Source: Pararge aegeria (lineage: Eukaryota; Arthropoda; Insecta; Lepidoptera; Nymphalidae). From it: a stretch of DNA of 64,000 nt. The DNA lies in assembly GCF_905163445.1 (NCBI RefSeq), contig NC_053205.1, positions 4,402,001 through 4,466,000 on the forward strand, written 5' to 3'. Below, one piece after another: positions 1-13,400 of this stretch; within the stretch, counting starts at the first letter, position 1, and every line of letters begins with the position of its first letter. Position numbers and translations under genes: made by a program. The notes under the pieces are model-generated. The model was not told the origin of the DNA, did not search any database, and saw only the letters and a list, made by a program, of their open reading frames with translations.

Positions 1-405
1 TTTATTTCTTGTTTTCGCTTTTAATTTGTGCAATAAAGACTTTATCTATCTATCTATGTAGAAATATTGTTTTGTGATATTTAAATACACTTCATTTAAC
101 TATATATAACGCGTTATAATAAAACTTTCATGGCATTAAATATCTTTTTTCTATTAGTAGTGTCGTTTTTTCTAAAAACGTAGAATAAGAAGAATGGTAA
201 AATTTTTGAAAATATTTTCATTTTAATACGCCAAGTTATAACTTCGAAAGCATGTACATAAGTACCCAAGCTTTTTTTTAATACTCGAATTCTAAAGCCT
301 AGCTTAAGAACCTAAGAAGTAAATACGAAGGCGTAAATTTAAGAGTAGTGTTTTCTGAATTTTCTTTGGTCTGATCTAGCCTCCCAGGCTTTGGCCGTGA
401 GGTAT

Positions 406-549
406 AATTGGCGTGCACTTCATACATGTACAAAAGCACTGCATACCAAAAAATTGAAATATAGCCTATGTAAGAGGAGGATATTTTCCATTTTATGCAA
501 TTTTCCTGCTGTATGCATACCCTGGTAAGAAACCCAGTGCACGCCACTG
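406..549 (-). mobile_element. hAT-type MITE, CAGTGGCGTGCA family, older copy
   Basis: Ends GGCGTGCACTTCATACATG and CCAGTGCACGCCACTG are inverted repeats, and the interior (AAAAGCACTGCATACC, TATGCATACCCTGG) matches the copy at 63545-63687 in reverse. The left terminus is mutated and no duplication is evident. A third piece is near 32283-32325. Confidence 0.75.
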
Positions 550-761
550 GGTACAACCGGCAAGCCGGTAAAGAAGTGCGGCCAACGTTCCGGTATGATG
601 CCGTGTAGAAACAGTTTAATATAACTATCATAACCCCTTATACGTTAGCCCTTTGCCATCTTATCTGCATAATCTCTAACAAATAGGTGATTTAGCAAAA
701 ACCTAATAAGTGCGAATTTAAAAAAAAAACACCATCACCATCAACCCAGTACCAACTGACG

Positions 762-810
762 GCCGATTGGCGCAGTGGGCAGCGACCCTGATTTCTGAGT
801 CCAGAACAAT
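762..810 (+). mobile_element. SINE-A head fragment
   Basis: Begins GACGGCCGATTGGCGCAGTG, the tRNA-like A-box head of the SINE-A family, and breaks off after GAGTCCAGAAC. Confidence 0.75.
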
Positions 811-1375
811 GTTTAAGACGATTTAAATGCATGCAAATTTTAACTTAAAAAAAAAATTAAAAACATTTATATTTGGATTACGTCAAATATATAAGTTAAT
901 TAAATTACAATGTCAATTTTAAGTCCGATGCTATATATATATACATATATATAATTAATTTAATTTAGGCCTTAAGTACCAGTAAAGTACACATATACGG
1001 AATAATAACATTTTTCAATAAAATATTGTTTTAATTTATATTTAAGCTTTAATATATACTAAGATTTTTATCACTCGGCTCTTTCGGTAATTTATTGCAA
1101 AACTTAGCCATAAACTGTGCCACATTAAAAATACTTTTGCCAAACTGCGCAGATGAATGTTTTAAAAAAAAAAAACCTTGCACTCTCCTCTTGAATACAA
1201 CACCTTCATAAATGTACTGGCATGCACTAGTCAATATTTTTTATTTTTGGAAGTGAGGTTTGCATTTAGCTGTTGGTTTTAGGAGATATATTTAATTGCT
1301 TAATACGCAAAGAACAAACTTTCCACTTCAAAAATGGAGGCTTTGCTTGCCTTTGACTTTGATCAAAGTACTCAC

Positions 1376-1465
1376 CCTTGCCCAATCGTAGTCCATGGGG
1401 ACTTTAGGGGGTTCAATCTCCTCCTTCACAATTATCTTGCCTTCGGACACCAGTTTCTTGTACAC
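1376..1465 (-). CDS. ACLY: ACLY exon 19 (residues 789-818), last in window
   Basis: Acceptor TTTAAG (an AAG type), donor AGG|GTGAGT, 30 codons in phase 0: [20 protein letters not shown] and [10 protein letters not shown]. Human reads VPMDYSWARELGLIRKP here, so the next exon should begin with an ELGL-like peptide. I find none in 1-1375. Confidence 0.94.
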
Positions 1466-4400
1466 CTTAAACAAAACACACATCGTTGTTAAACTTACAA
1501 TTTGAAGATTAAACTACTACTTTTTATTGTTTTCTTCTGTTCTTGACTTTTCTGGCTTCTTCATGACATATAAATAAATATTGTATATATTATTAAAAGC
1601 ATATATACTATTTAATGTTTTATATTATATGTGTATTATATGAAGTATATTTTATTTTAATATTTAAATATCATTTTGAGTACACCCTAACGCTTTTAAG
1701 CGATAAGGCCACCTATAAATTGCACCTTTACTTTCTTTCTTTCAATTGTATTTTTTTCAATGCTTTGTATATGGTGTACAATAATGTGTTCTTTTAATTT
1801 GATTTGGTTTGATTTGAGGGGGCTCATAAAACGTAGCCTCGTTTGATGTCGCCTGTCGAATTCGTTGGGGGCCGACCAAACTTGCGTTTACCGGTGCGGG
1901 GTCTCCATTCCAGCACCTTGTGACCTCAACGTTCATCGGTTCTCCGAGTTACGTGCCCATTGCCAATTCAGATTCGCAACTCGTTGAGCTATTTAATTAC
2001 GTAACAGTTGCATAAATAACTAAAACATAATCAGAAAATTTATTTTTGTTACCTTGTTAATGGCACCACCCAGCGTATCAAAGGAGTCTGGTACGACCGC
2101 CCCGTGGGCAGCAAGGGCCGCGTTCTTGGCCGCAGCTTTCTCCAGCGCGGATCCCGCGAGCGAACCCGCGTGCCCGAACTGTACCTCCGACGTGAACATG
2201 TCTGAAACGAGCATTATTATTCAGAGATAGAAAAACTTTATTGCAAACAAATCAAAAAAAAAAAAAGGACCCTGCTTTTAGAGTCCAAGGCGATTCCCAC
2301 AACTAGAAAACCTTTGTGTGATAAACATGAATGTTTTTGTGTGTCTGGGTGTTTATCTGTATATTATAATTTTTTATTTATATTTTTCGTAAAAATAGTC
2401 ATCAGTCATCTAAGTACCCATAACACAAGCTACGCTTACTTTGGGGCCGGATAACGAATTGTGTATATTTATTTATTTATTTATAATTTATTTGTAAAGT
2501 GATTTTTAAAGGCAACCAAGTCAGTCTTGCCCAGTGGGTAGTACTTCGACACCACTTTCGTGGGACCGAGTTCGAATCCCAGCGCGCACCTCTAGCTTTT
2601 CGAAGTAATGTGCGTTTTAAGCAATTAAAATATCTTCAACGGTGAAAGAAAACATCGTGAGGAAACCGGCGTGCCTGAGAGTTCTCCATACTATTCTGAA
2701 AGGTGTGTGGAGTCTACCAATCCGCAATGGTCCAGCGTGGTGGATTGCGACCTTAAGCCCTCCTCATTATGGGAGAAGACCCTTGCCCTGTACTGGGTCG
2801 GAAATGGGTTGTTGATGATGATTCGTCATGTATCTAGAGTTTGCATAGAGTTGCGACGTCAACGGTTACTGGTTAGGTACCAGGGATGCAGTGACTATAA
2901 GGAGTATCGAGCCCGTCTATGGTAGCGTCAAAAACCTTCTCATTCTGAAATGAGATCCGTGCCCTGTACTGGGTCGATGATGATGATTCATCATGTATCT
3001 AGAGTTTGCATAGAGTTGCGACGTCAACGGTTACTACTTAGATACCAAGGATGCAGTGTCTATAAGGAGTATCGAGCGCGTCTATAATAGCGTCAAAAAC
3101 CTTCTCATTCTGAAATGAGATCCGTGCCCTGTACTGGGTCGATGATGATGATTCATTGTCCAGCGTGGTGGATTGCGACCTTAACCCCTCCTCATTATGG
3201 GAGGAGATCCATGCCCTGTACTGGGTCGGAAATGGGTTGTTGATGATGATTCGTCATGTATCTAGAGTTTGCATAGAGTTCCGACGTCGACGGTTACTAG
3301 TTAGGTACCAGGGATGCAGTAACTATAAGGAGTATCTAGTGCGTCTATGGTAGCGTCAGAAACCTGATGTTGATGATGATGAATGATAGAATATCAGTGT
3401 AGATGAACCCCTCACCGGAGCAGGTCCCGATGCACCAGGCCACGAGTGGCTTGGTCAGTTTCTTGTCCCTCATCATCTTGCACACGTGGTATTCCTCCAC
3501 TCCGCCCACTTCTCCTAGAAGCACCACCATCTTCACGTTCGGGTCAGCTTCATATCTGTGGACATAAAAAATAAGAATTTAGAGTAAAATACTAAGGTTA
3601 TTTTTTTTTTTTTTAATTTTAATTGAAATTTAATTATTTTTTAATTGCAATTTAATTTATTCTAATTTTTAATTCTAGATTTTAATTAATTACTGTTTTT
3701 TTTATTATTTATATACTGTGTTTAAAAGTTTTAAGTTCGATTTATTTCAAGGTAATATTTGTGTAGAATGCGTTTTACGTTACTCTCCGTCACTGAACTT
3801 CTCAACGTTAGGGGTAGTTCATTTATTAATGTAGGTAGCATATATTTAGTGGTTCTCTTGCCGTAATAATTATTCGGTATTCCTGTAAGGTTTTTTTTTT
3901 TCTTATACGTATTATTTTCACTATATTTTTATCATAGTGCCGGCTAATACGTATTATTTTCATTATATTTTTACCATTGTGAATGATAATAAACGGGGGT
4001 AAACTTCTTCAATTCCATGTTCACGCGCTTTAGCAGGTGGACAGATTCATTATATCCCCTGTCTTTTCTTTTTACAAGTACTATCTTAAAGTGAATAGGT
4101 ATTTTATAATATAATGTGGTTCTAATAAATTAAAAAAAACCGACTTTATCATACGCCCAGGAACTAAAAGCAAATAATACTTGTTTCTACCGGCGATCTA
4201 ATCAAATTTTAGAATAAAATAGAAAAACTTGATTGCACAACAACACAATAGGGAAAACACAATGAAAACAGTAATAGTACTTAGTGCTAGGGCGGAAAAG
4301 CGGCCTTTAAAAGTGATCTGGAAAAAAGGCAACCTGAACACAAATTGTGACCAAAATATGATAAGATAGTTTCTCTCGCGGACTTTTTTGTAGGTAATAA

Positions 4401-7400
4401 TGAGTACTTTAATCATGTAGGACATATTTTTTATGTATCATCAATACTTTTCTCAGCGCACGCCAAATAATAAACTTTATAGGCAAAAATTTGCTACTTT
4501 GGCTTACATTATTGTTGATTTTTTAATAACCGCTCGACCGATTCCGTTAAAATTTAAATGTGACAAAGGAAAGTATGCCCTTTAATACAAAAAAAGAATT
4601 TTTCAAATCGGTTCAGGCGTCTTCGAGTAATCTGGTAACATACAAAAAGATTTCGACGAATTGAGAACCTCCTCCTTTTTGAAGTCGGTTAATAATTAAT
4701 TTCATTATCACGTTTACAAAATATCAATACAACAACAAAAAGAATAGGATACAGAAAAACAAAAGTTAAAGCAATTTCACATAAATTCACACACACAATA
4801 TTAAATGCACATTATACTGATATTTGCCTCTTTTTATTTATAACTGTGGGCTCCACACTAGACAACCTGTATCGTGGGGTCCAGTTCATAGATTTCCAAA
4901 ATTTATTGCTCAGCCAGAAAGATAATATTTATAATTCTTTTTCCTTTAAATGTTAATGTTATGTGCAACCCTCTTGAGTACAAAAATCTTCAACAATTAA
5001 TATTAGCGTAATGAGCTGCAAACATCAATGTATTTTTAATTATTAAACAGCTTAATTTTTTTTTTTTATTACGATGCCGTTTTGAAGTTTCTATAAAAAA
5101 AAAAAGATCCGTTGAGTTATTTTCTTGTAAAACCTCCTGTTTGATACGAGTTAGGCAGCCGCGGCCAATCAATTACCTCACATGTCAAATTCAAATTCAG
5201 AAATTTTTTATTCATAATGACCTATGAATAAAAAGTTCACATATATAATAAATAAATAAATATACTACGACAATACACACATCGCCACCTAGCCCCAAAG
5301 TAAGCGTAGCTTGTGTTATGGGTACTAAGATAGCTGTTGAATATTTTTATGAATATAATACATAAATACTTATAATATTCATATAAACACCCAGACACTG
5401 AAAAACATTCATGCTCATCACACAAACAATTTCCAGTTGTGGGAATCGAACCCACGGCCTTGGACTCAGAAAGCAGGGTCGCTGCAAACTGCGCCAATCG
5501 GCCGTCAATATATGAATCATTCATACATATATTATTAGCATTATTGGGAAGTGATGGTTATACATTCGATAACTTAAAACTAAATCTAGGTTGGTTCCAA
5601 ACGCGCTATGGTCTAAGAGGCCAAAACAAATTTAGACGGCTTTTTTTGTTAACACCATCCCACAGTCAAATTAGAACAATTCATACTCAGGCTTTGTTAT
5701 CATCAATAGTCAGTTTATACGTAAACAACTGTCTATACAGCCAGATTTACTTTCCTCACACGACGACAGATGGCGCTGTTCGACTTTACATCGCGCTAAC
5801 GAAAGTCCCAGTGAAAAAGTATAATACCTCCGAGCACATATGCAACGTCGAACCCGATAAGTAGTTTTTGGTTTAAATTATATTTTTGAATGTGCTTCTT
5901 CGGGTGTACCGATAGGAAGCACTTGTTTATAATGTCGTTATCATATCGACCAATGTAAATGGGACCTGCAGTCTGTAGGTAAGTTCAAAGATCTTTTTTT
6001 TTTTTTTTAATTCCCTATAAATTAACAGTAGGCACCATATTTTTTTATTCTCAAAAAAAATCTTAAAATTTAAATGATTTAGTAAATAGTTTTTTTATAG
6101 GATGGGGGGGGGCATCCATGATACCGTTATTAACTATTAAACTAGAAACGTCTGAAGCTAAACTGAGAAAGCTTGTGTTTTAGCTTCGGTGCCTTTTCCT
6201 CCTAAGGTTTTTAATATTTTTTTTGCTTATAAATTATGCATAAAGTTCTAAATAAATATATGTATATGGAACGTGTAAATGAAAACCGAAATAATACTTC
6301 AGATGCCTTAGAGGTACATTATTTACTGTCTCTGAAACTAATCTGTGAAACCGAAACGCTAATAGATTTTGATTAAACCATTGCCATACGTTTTTACTGA
6401 AAAAAATCAGATAAAGCCCTAACATCACATGCAAAATTAAAATCAAGTGTAACGCGTAATATGCAGGTGCCGACCTTTTCTAGAAAAACACTCCTATTTT
6501 TGAACTGTCAACTGTCAAACTGGCCAATACAGCTTTTATTTACTATGATGATATTCTATTGTTGGGTGTACATTGGTGTAGATAAAGATCTTCACCCGCT
6601 AGAGAAGAGAATAGAAGAGATTAAATACGGGGAGATATAAATGATTTAATATATTATGAGACTTAATTAAAAATTTAATGATGTAAGTTTGTTGTTTCAA
6701 TAAAATAAAGCAAAATCTAGCCCGGCGAAGCGGGCTGAATACGCTAGTTCCTAGAGGTGTATGTCTTTTGTATGTGTGTGTATGTGTATGGCGTACTTTG
6801 AGAATTAAATAAAACCCATCCGGGGCTATGCAAATAAATCAATTTTTGTTAGCATAAGAGTTTCCTTTTTATTCGGTATCCTCATATGATAAACTCTTTA
6901 ATTATGTAGCAATGGCTCTTTTATATTTTACTTTGTTGAAAGGATAGATCTGACGGCCGAGTGGCGCAGTGGTCAGTGACCCTGCTTTCTGAGTCCAAGG
7001 CCGTGGGTTTCGATTTCCACAATTGGAAAATGTTTGTGTGATGAACATGAATGTTTTTCAGTGTCTGGGTGTTAATCTGTATATTATAAGTATTTATGTG
7101 TATTATATTCATCAGTCATCTTAGTACCAATAACACAAGCTACGCTTAAATTGGGACTAGATGGCGATGTGTGTATTGTCGTAGTATATATTCATTTATT
7201 TTATTATTTATTTACAGATGTTGCGAACTCATTTGTTTGGTAACATTAATGAGGTCCCAGGGAACGTAATATTTTTTTGATGAATGTGTTTGTTATCATT
7301 TGTAAGTTAAGCATGTTGTTTTAGTTAGTCTTAACGCCCACTTCATCTAGGCATCGCCTATATCGAATGCCTAATGATTTAGGTCTATAGAAAAAAATCG

Positions 7401-10400
7401 TTTCACCAACTCTTAACTATTGGTAAACAGTTGATGTTTACGCTTTACTAATTTTATTTAAGCATTGCCTTGCTCATCGTTCGTGTAAACGGGCATCACT
7501 AAAACAACATGCTAAATCGCTTAGGGGCAAGTCATTGTCGGCAGAGTAGAAGCTAGCCGCGGCCCATGCAAAATTCAGAAATTATAAAATCTCAAATTGT
7601 CTCTGTCTGGTATCGAATCCGGGACCTCAAACTTAAATTCACAGTGTTCACCGTTGCGCCAGGGAGGCAGTCAGTACACCACTGACCTCAAATATAACTG
7701 TCTACACTCCCAGATTTAGTTTCATAATATGAAAACAGATGGCGGCAGTTACTGTTGGCGGCGAACTTACATCGCGCTAACGTAATTCCCAGTAAAAAAG
7801 TATAATAGAATCGAGCACTTTAGCATGTTGAACCCCATAAGTTGTCGAAAGACAAAATTTTTTGTGTGCTAGATCAGTCTATCTGACAACAAGCACTTAA
7901 AAAAATTAATTATCTATAATTTACTGTCTTTTATATATATTTTTTTTGTTTTAAAAAATTTCATCTCCGCTTGCAGGGCTTTTGAATGACTGAACAACCA
8001 ACGCCACGGTCAGGGCTTCTGTATCAGATCTTTAATCCAACAACCAACCGAAAGCTTCTGAAGATGTCTGTCGAAGGTTTTCGCGAGAAGGACCATTGAC
8101 TGAAACGACGATCGGAACAATAGCGGTCGACTCAACACTCCACATGGCGGTAATCTTGTGTTAGTTATAGTAAATTACGTTATATTTCCCTTAATTATAA
8201 AAATATTGTATTTATTTGAATTTCAAAACAGTATTATAAATTTAATAAGCATGTTAAAATTTTTCGGAACCGACAAGATTTGAACCTACGCCCTCTCTTG
8301 CAATCGCGGCCTGAGCGCTTTTTCCTCCAAGTGTAGGTAAAAACACTAATAAAAAATTATAAAATTTCAAAACAGTATATAGTATCCAACACGTGTTCTA
8401 TTTTTTAATATTATGAATATTTTTCATGGTTTTTTAAACTGATATTTAATAGCTAAAATTAATAAAATGATTTATGAATATTATTCACACAATAACAACA
8501 CGATGATTTGTAATGAAATAGTTAGATTATTGAAATACATACAATATGAAAAGGCGGAGCTCGAATGTATGGGGATTATTGTTGAAGTGAAATAAACTTC
8601 TATTTTAAGTATTGGATAGAAGCAGGCGTTACTTTGCGGAAATCCATGATATATTCTGAAGATTAAGCTTCATTTGCTATAGTCCGCGAAAAGCAGGAAA
8701 ATCTGTATGGTGCAACTTATAATTTCTTCAATCCTTATACTCCACACCAAACTGGTATTCAGCAAGGTACCCTCTACGCACGTTTCGCTCCGAAGTATAG
8801 CAAATTAAGCTTAATTTTGATAATATATCATGGATTCCGCAAAGTAACGCCTGCTTCTATCCAACAACAAACTGTCAAAAAAAGTTAAATAATTTTCTAT
8901 TGATAACATTTTTAAGCAAAGAATTCGCATTTACTAAGTGTTTTTTTTATTTGGCTAATGAATCTAGAGCTTTCAAAATAAACTTTCCATTTGATAATAT
9001 ATATAAATATATAGATTCTGGTGGACTAGTGGACTATAAAATCGCTCGTTAACAATATGAATCCTACCACGGGTAAGAGAGATCGGTATAGAAAGTACAT
9101 GTCCTTTTCCATAGCATAGGTGATATGCATACCAAATTCCAAAGCTATCTGCCCGCGGCTTAGCTCATAAACAGTTTTAAATTTTTACTTCGGGAACTTC
9201 TTAATAATCGGGATAAAAGGTAGCCTTTGGTCTTTTTCATGTCAAAGGTTACATGCATGCCAAATCTCATCCAAATCGGTTCAGCCGTTTTTGCGTGATT
9301 GAGTAACAAACATCCACACTTTCACATTTATAATATAAGTAGTAGGATAGTAGGATAAAATAACAAAACGTTTGTAAATAAAACACCAATTTGAATTTAA
9401 ACAAACCCCAAAACACCGAACTTTTATAAAAAAAAAAATATAAAGGAAGTTCTTCTATAATATGATAGAATGTAAAACAAAAAAAAGCATTATTTTTCAA
9501 TGTATGAATCGAGTGACATAAAAGTTGCTTGAAGGTTAGTTCTCTGTCATGACAACAGATGGCGCTGTACTATTTTCAAATCGCGCTATCGTTTGGTTCA
9601 GCTAGAAGGTATAAGTCTACAGACTTGTGTCAGCCACTTTAATACGGATTGGTAGATTTTACACATTTTTTGGATTGCTGGGGATTCTGTACTGAATTCA
9701 TCGGCATATATTCAATAGGCATACCCTCGTTGCTCGTACTGGCGAAATCAAGTACGCCCAATAAAAAAAAAAGTTCCCTCAGCAATACATATTAAATGCA
9801 ACCAGTAGAATAATCGCATTAATTAAAAATATTTTCATACGAAATTGAACCTTCGTACCTTCGCATTTATGGAGCATACTGCATAATCGTGTTCATAGGT
9901 CTTGCAAGTAAAAATACTTTCACATGAAATTGTCCCGTTTGCTCTTTACAAATGTGAAGCATATAATCGCATTTAACAAATTAGTTAAACGCGAAAGTAT
10001 TTTTAATTTCGTAAAGTTGTTTTAATTTTGAAAAAATAAAATATAGACAACCGTTCCGTGGGAGGTTGTGAATAATGTGTATGTACTATGGTATTTATAC
10101 TCGTTACTTTGTTAAATATAGTGCTGTGCTTGTGGCACTTCCGTCAAATATTTTGATACTACTTCGAGACGGCGGTGGTGTAAAAATCTGGTATAGTAAA
10201 TACGCGACTCACCACCTAAGACGAAGTTCGGTATTAATAAATTGCCACTTTTTTAATACAAACTCTGTTATTCTCACACACAATACACCCCAATATTTAT
10301 CCAAATACCAATTTTTATCAATATCACTTTAAAATAACATTTAATATTATGTTAGTCGGTACTATATATATATATATACATATGTCATAGAAACTGCTAG

Positions 10401-13400
10401 GCTTCTGTATTTTTAGTTATTTTCACAGCATTATGTCCTACGGCATTTTATTATGGGGTAATGCTGCTGATATAGATTCTATTTTCGTCCTGCAGAAAAG
10501 GGCTGTTCGTGCGATATATAAAATGGGCTCAAGAGTAATTAAGGAATAAATTTAAAGAAGGTGGGCGTAGTCAGTACATATTTGAAAATTTAATTTATGT
10601 CCATAAAAATATAAAAAAACTTAAAAAGAAAATGGACTGTAACAATATTAATATTAGAAGCAAAAATAAACTCGTTGTGCAGCTTTACTAGGCTACACAA
10701 AATTGCGAATTCATTCAAGGGCAATTGTATATTATTTTATAACAAATTACCAAATGAAATCTTTGAGATGTCTCTCAATAAGTTCAAAGCTTACAGAAAA
10801 ATCCTGTTATAATATTAAGGATTACTTAAACTATAAAAGAATTGGATTTGAATTGCTCTGGCTTAGCTCTGATAACAAAAAAAAAAATTACCCGGCTAAG
10901 TTTTTTGTGGGCTCTATTTACACCAGGGCGCGTTTGGAACCCAGCTTTAGGTTTAAGTTGGCGAACGAAGTTATCACCGTCCCCTTACAATTATGTAATC
11001 TTGTATGTATGAACGCTTCATAAGTGCCTGTGATAGGCCTACATGAATAAAGAAATATTGAATTTATAACTACTTACCTAACTTACTTAGTAATTCCGTT
11101 TTCACTATGGTAAAAAAATAAAACTTTCAGTAATTTTGTACCAATAAATAGTATACGAAGACTCGTAGTCCCCAAATCCCATACTTCAAATAGCACTTTC
11201 GCATAACAGCGTACATATTCTGCTGCTTATTGGAGACGATTTAGCGCCCGCAGGACTTCTTATGGCGAACAAGTTGCTAACATATTAGTTCTCTGTAATG
11301 ACAACAGATGGAGCTGTGCACTTTTATATCGCGCTATCGTTTGATTCAGCTCGAAAGTATAAGGGCCTAGACATTCGTATATCTCGTAAATCGGTTCAGT
11401 AGTTTTTTAAAGAATTTTTGAGATTGCTGTGGTTCGGAGTTTATTCTGAAAACTATAGCATTATAAATAATTCGTCGCTCAAACCTTAGGCCGCTCCAGC
11501 GATTTTCTTGTCTGGCTTTATACCAATACGAATGGCCATTACCCGCTGTGCGTATTAAAGTAATGTTTGCTCTACAATTTAGTACGGTGGCAGTTCATTA
11601 AAAATCTTATGTTGTGTTAAATAGATGCCATTCTTATTATTATACTTTTTTTCTAAAAAAAAAACCTAAGCAATACAAAATAATGCTAAACGACATACAC
11701 AATAGACATCGACCGCGAATAAGAGGGTTTTTAAAACCTACCTACTATACTTTGTCTAATTTAGGATGCTACTTTTGGCAGGTACACGCCCTTTACATCT
11801 CTTTTATATTCCGGTAAAATATAATACAGATAATGTCGTACTTCATTAATGGGTACCAACCGCTTAGTGAATGCCAAGCATAACGAATCACACAGACTAT
11901 CTAAAAACGGTTTTAAAATGAAATAAATCGAACAGTCAATTGACAAATTATCCAACTATATTAAGATATTGTGTAAATATTGAAGTTGTATGCAATTACA
12001 TAAAAAAAGAACTTTAACATATGTAACAAATGATTTTAGTGTAAAAATAATTGGAAATTATTACACCTGAGTATTTGTCACTCGCGCAGCATGTAAAATT
12101 CATAGAATTAATAAAAAAAAAATGAAATATCAAATGTTTTGTCTCATAAATTATAATCTGACCGTACATGCAGCTATCGATTATTTTCGTAAAATTGAAT
12201 AGGTACATTAACAATTATACAAAACCTCGTCGCTACTGTGAGCTGTCAAAATGTAATCCTAAATATGACAAAGACATTTTCTATTCTAAATTTCTTCTGT
12301 GCGTGTGTGTTTACTTTTTTTTTTTTAAATGTGTGTATGCAATGAAGTACTCAAACAAAGCTTAATTACCGGCATAAATTACTAGCCTGACCAACGTGAC
12401 TTCATCGGTCATCTGCCTTTTATCTTTTTTTTAATCTGGCAGAAAGCATCGCGGTATTAGAGACGAACTCTGTCACAAAAAGCTCCACCTGCACTCTAGT
12501 TTTTCTAACTTTTCTTACAATGAAGAAAATCTTTTTATTACTTATAATAAAATTAGAGAAATATTTAAAGATCTCCCCAATGTATGTGCATATTTGTATA
12601 AACTCGAAAATAAACTTTACACTAAAAACAGTATTGCATGTTTTGAAACATGCAATATTGTTTTTAGTGTAAAGTTGAACTCTGAAACTACTGAACCGAT
12701 TTTTACTTTTTTTTTTTTAAATGTGTGTTTTCTTGTTACTAAAGGGATGGGACAGTTTGTGTTTCAATTTGTAATTGCAATATTGTTTTATTGCAAATTA
12801 TTAGTTTAGTACCCAATAATTGATGAAAATAAAAGAAAACCGCAGCAACTCGTGGCCTGCTAGTTAATTATACTTATAATTGGTATTTAAACCTTACTGT
12901 GATAAAAGGTGGTTTTTGAGACGTTTAAATAAATGAAGCTCCAATAACATCCCGAGGAACAGGGTTCCACACAAGAATATACTTCTACCGAACAAACCTT
13001 GTATAAAAACGTGTAAATGTAAACCGAAATATTACTTCACTGGCTTTAGAGGTACATTATTTACTGTCTCTGAGACTTATCTATGAAACCGAAAACCTTA
13101 TAGTTTTTGAGTAAACCACTACCATAGTTTTGAACCACTGAAAGATATCAGATGAAGCCCTAACATCACATGCAACATTAAAATCATGTTTTTCGGCAAA
13201 AACATGTCATCGCTTTATTAGGTACGCGCCACGTATATTACACAGTACTATGCGCTTGTCGGTCTTTTATCTTTAATAGGGTTGTCATAAATAAAAAAAT
13301 TAAATAATTCGATTTTTTTTTTTAAATTGTTTCGGTCTTTTTAATGTCATAGGTAAAAACTTGGAATGTTTTGAATTCGTTTGTACGGAAAAATAAATAT

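Larger units (their letters stand above)
1..1375. other. Left flank inside ACLY, no exon found
   Basis: AT-rich intron 19 sequence. It holds a MITE at 406-549 and the head of a SINE-A at 762-810. Open frames here do not resemble the ACLY C-terminus or any other protein I know. Confidence 0.6.

Noticed and set aside
1040..1240. 61-residue minus frame near the left edge as the next gene
   Set aside because: No homology recognised, AT-rich composition and a poly(A) run; likely noncoding.
1..1375. Exon 20 of ACLY (ELGLIRKPASFM-like peptide)
   Set aside because: No minus-strand frame gives this peptide or the following conserved motifs; the exon must be outside the window.
2811..3370. CRISPR-like direct repeats
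   Set aside because: Units are long, diverged and contain SINE sequence, and this is eukaryotic nuclear DNA; a satellite, not CRISPR.
5439..5510. tRNA genes suggested by A/B-box sequences such as GGTTCGATTCCCAC at many sites
   Set aside because: Each box pair lies in a longer repeated SINE body with a fixed 3' part; no clean cloverleaf was seen. These are SINE heads, not tRNA genes.
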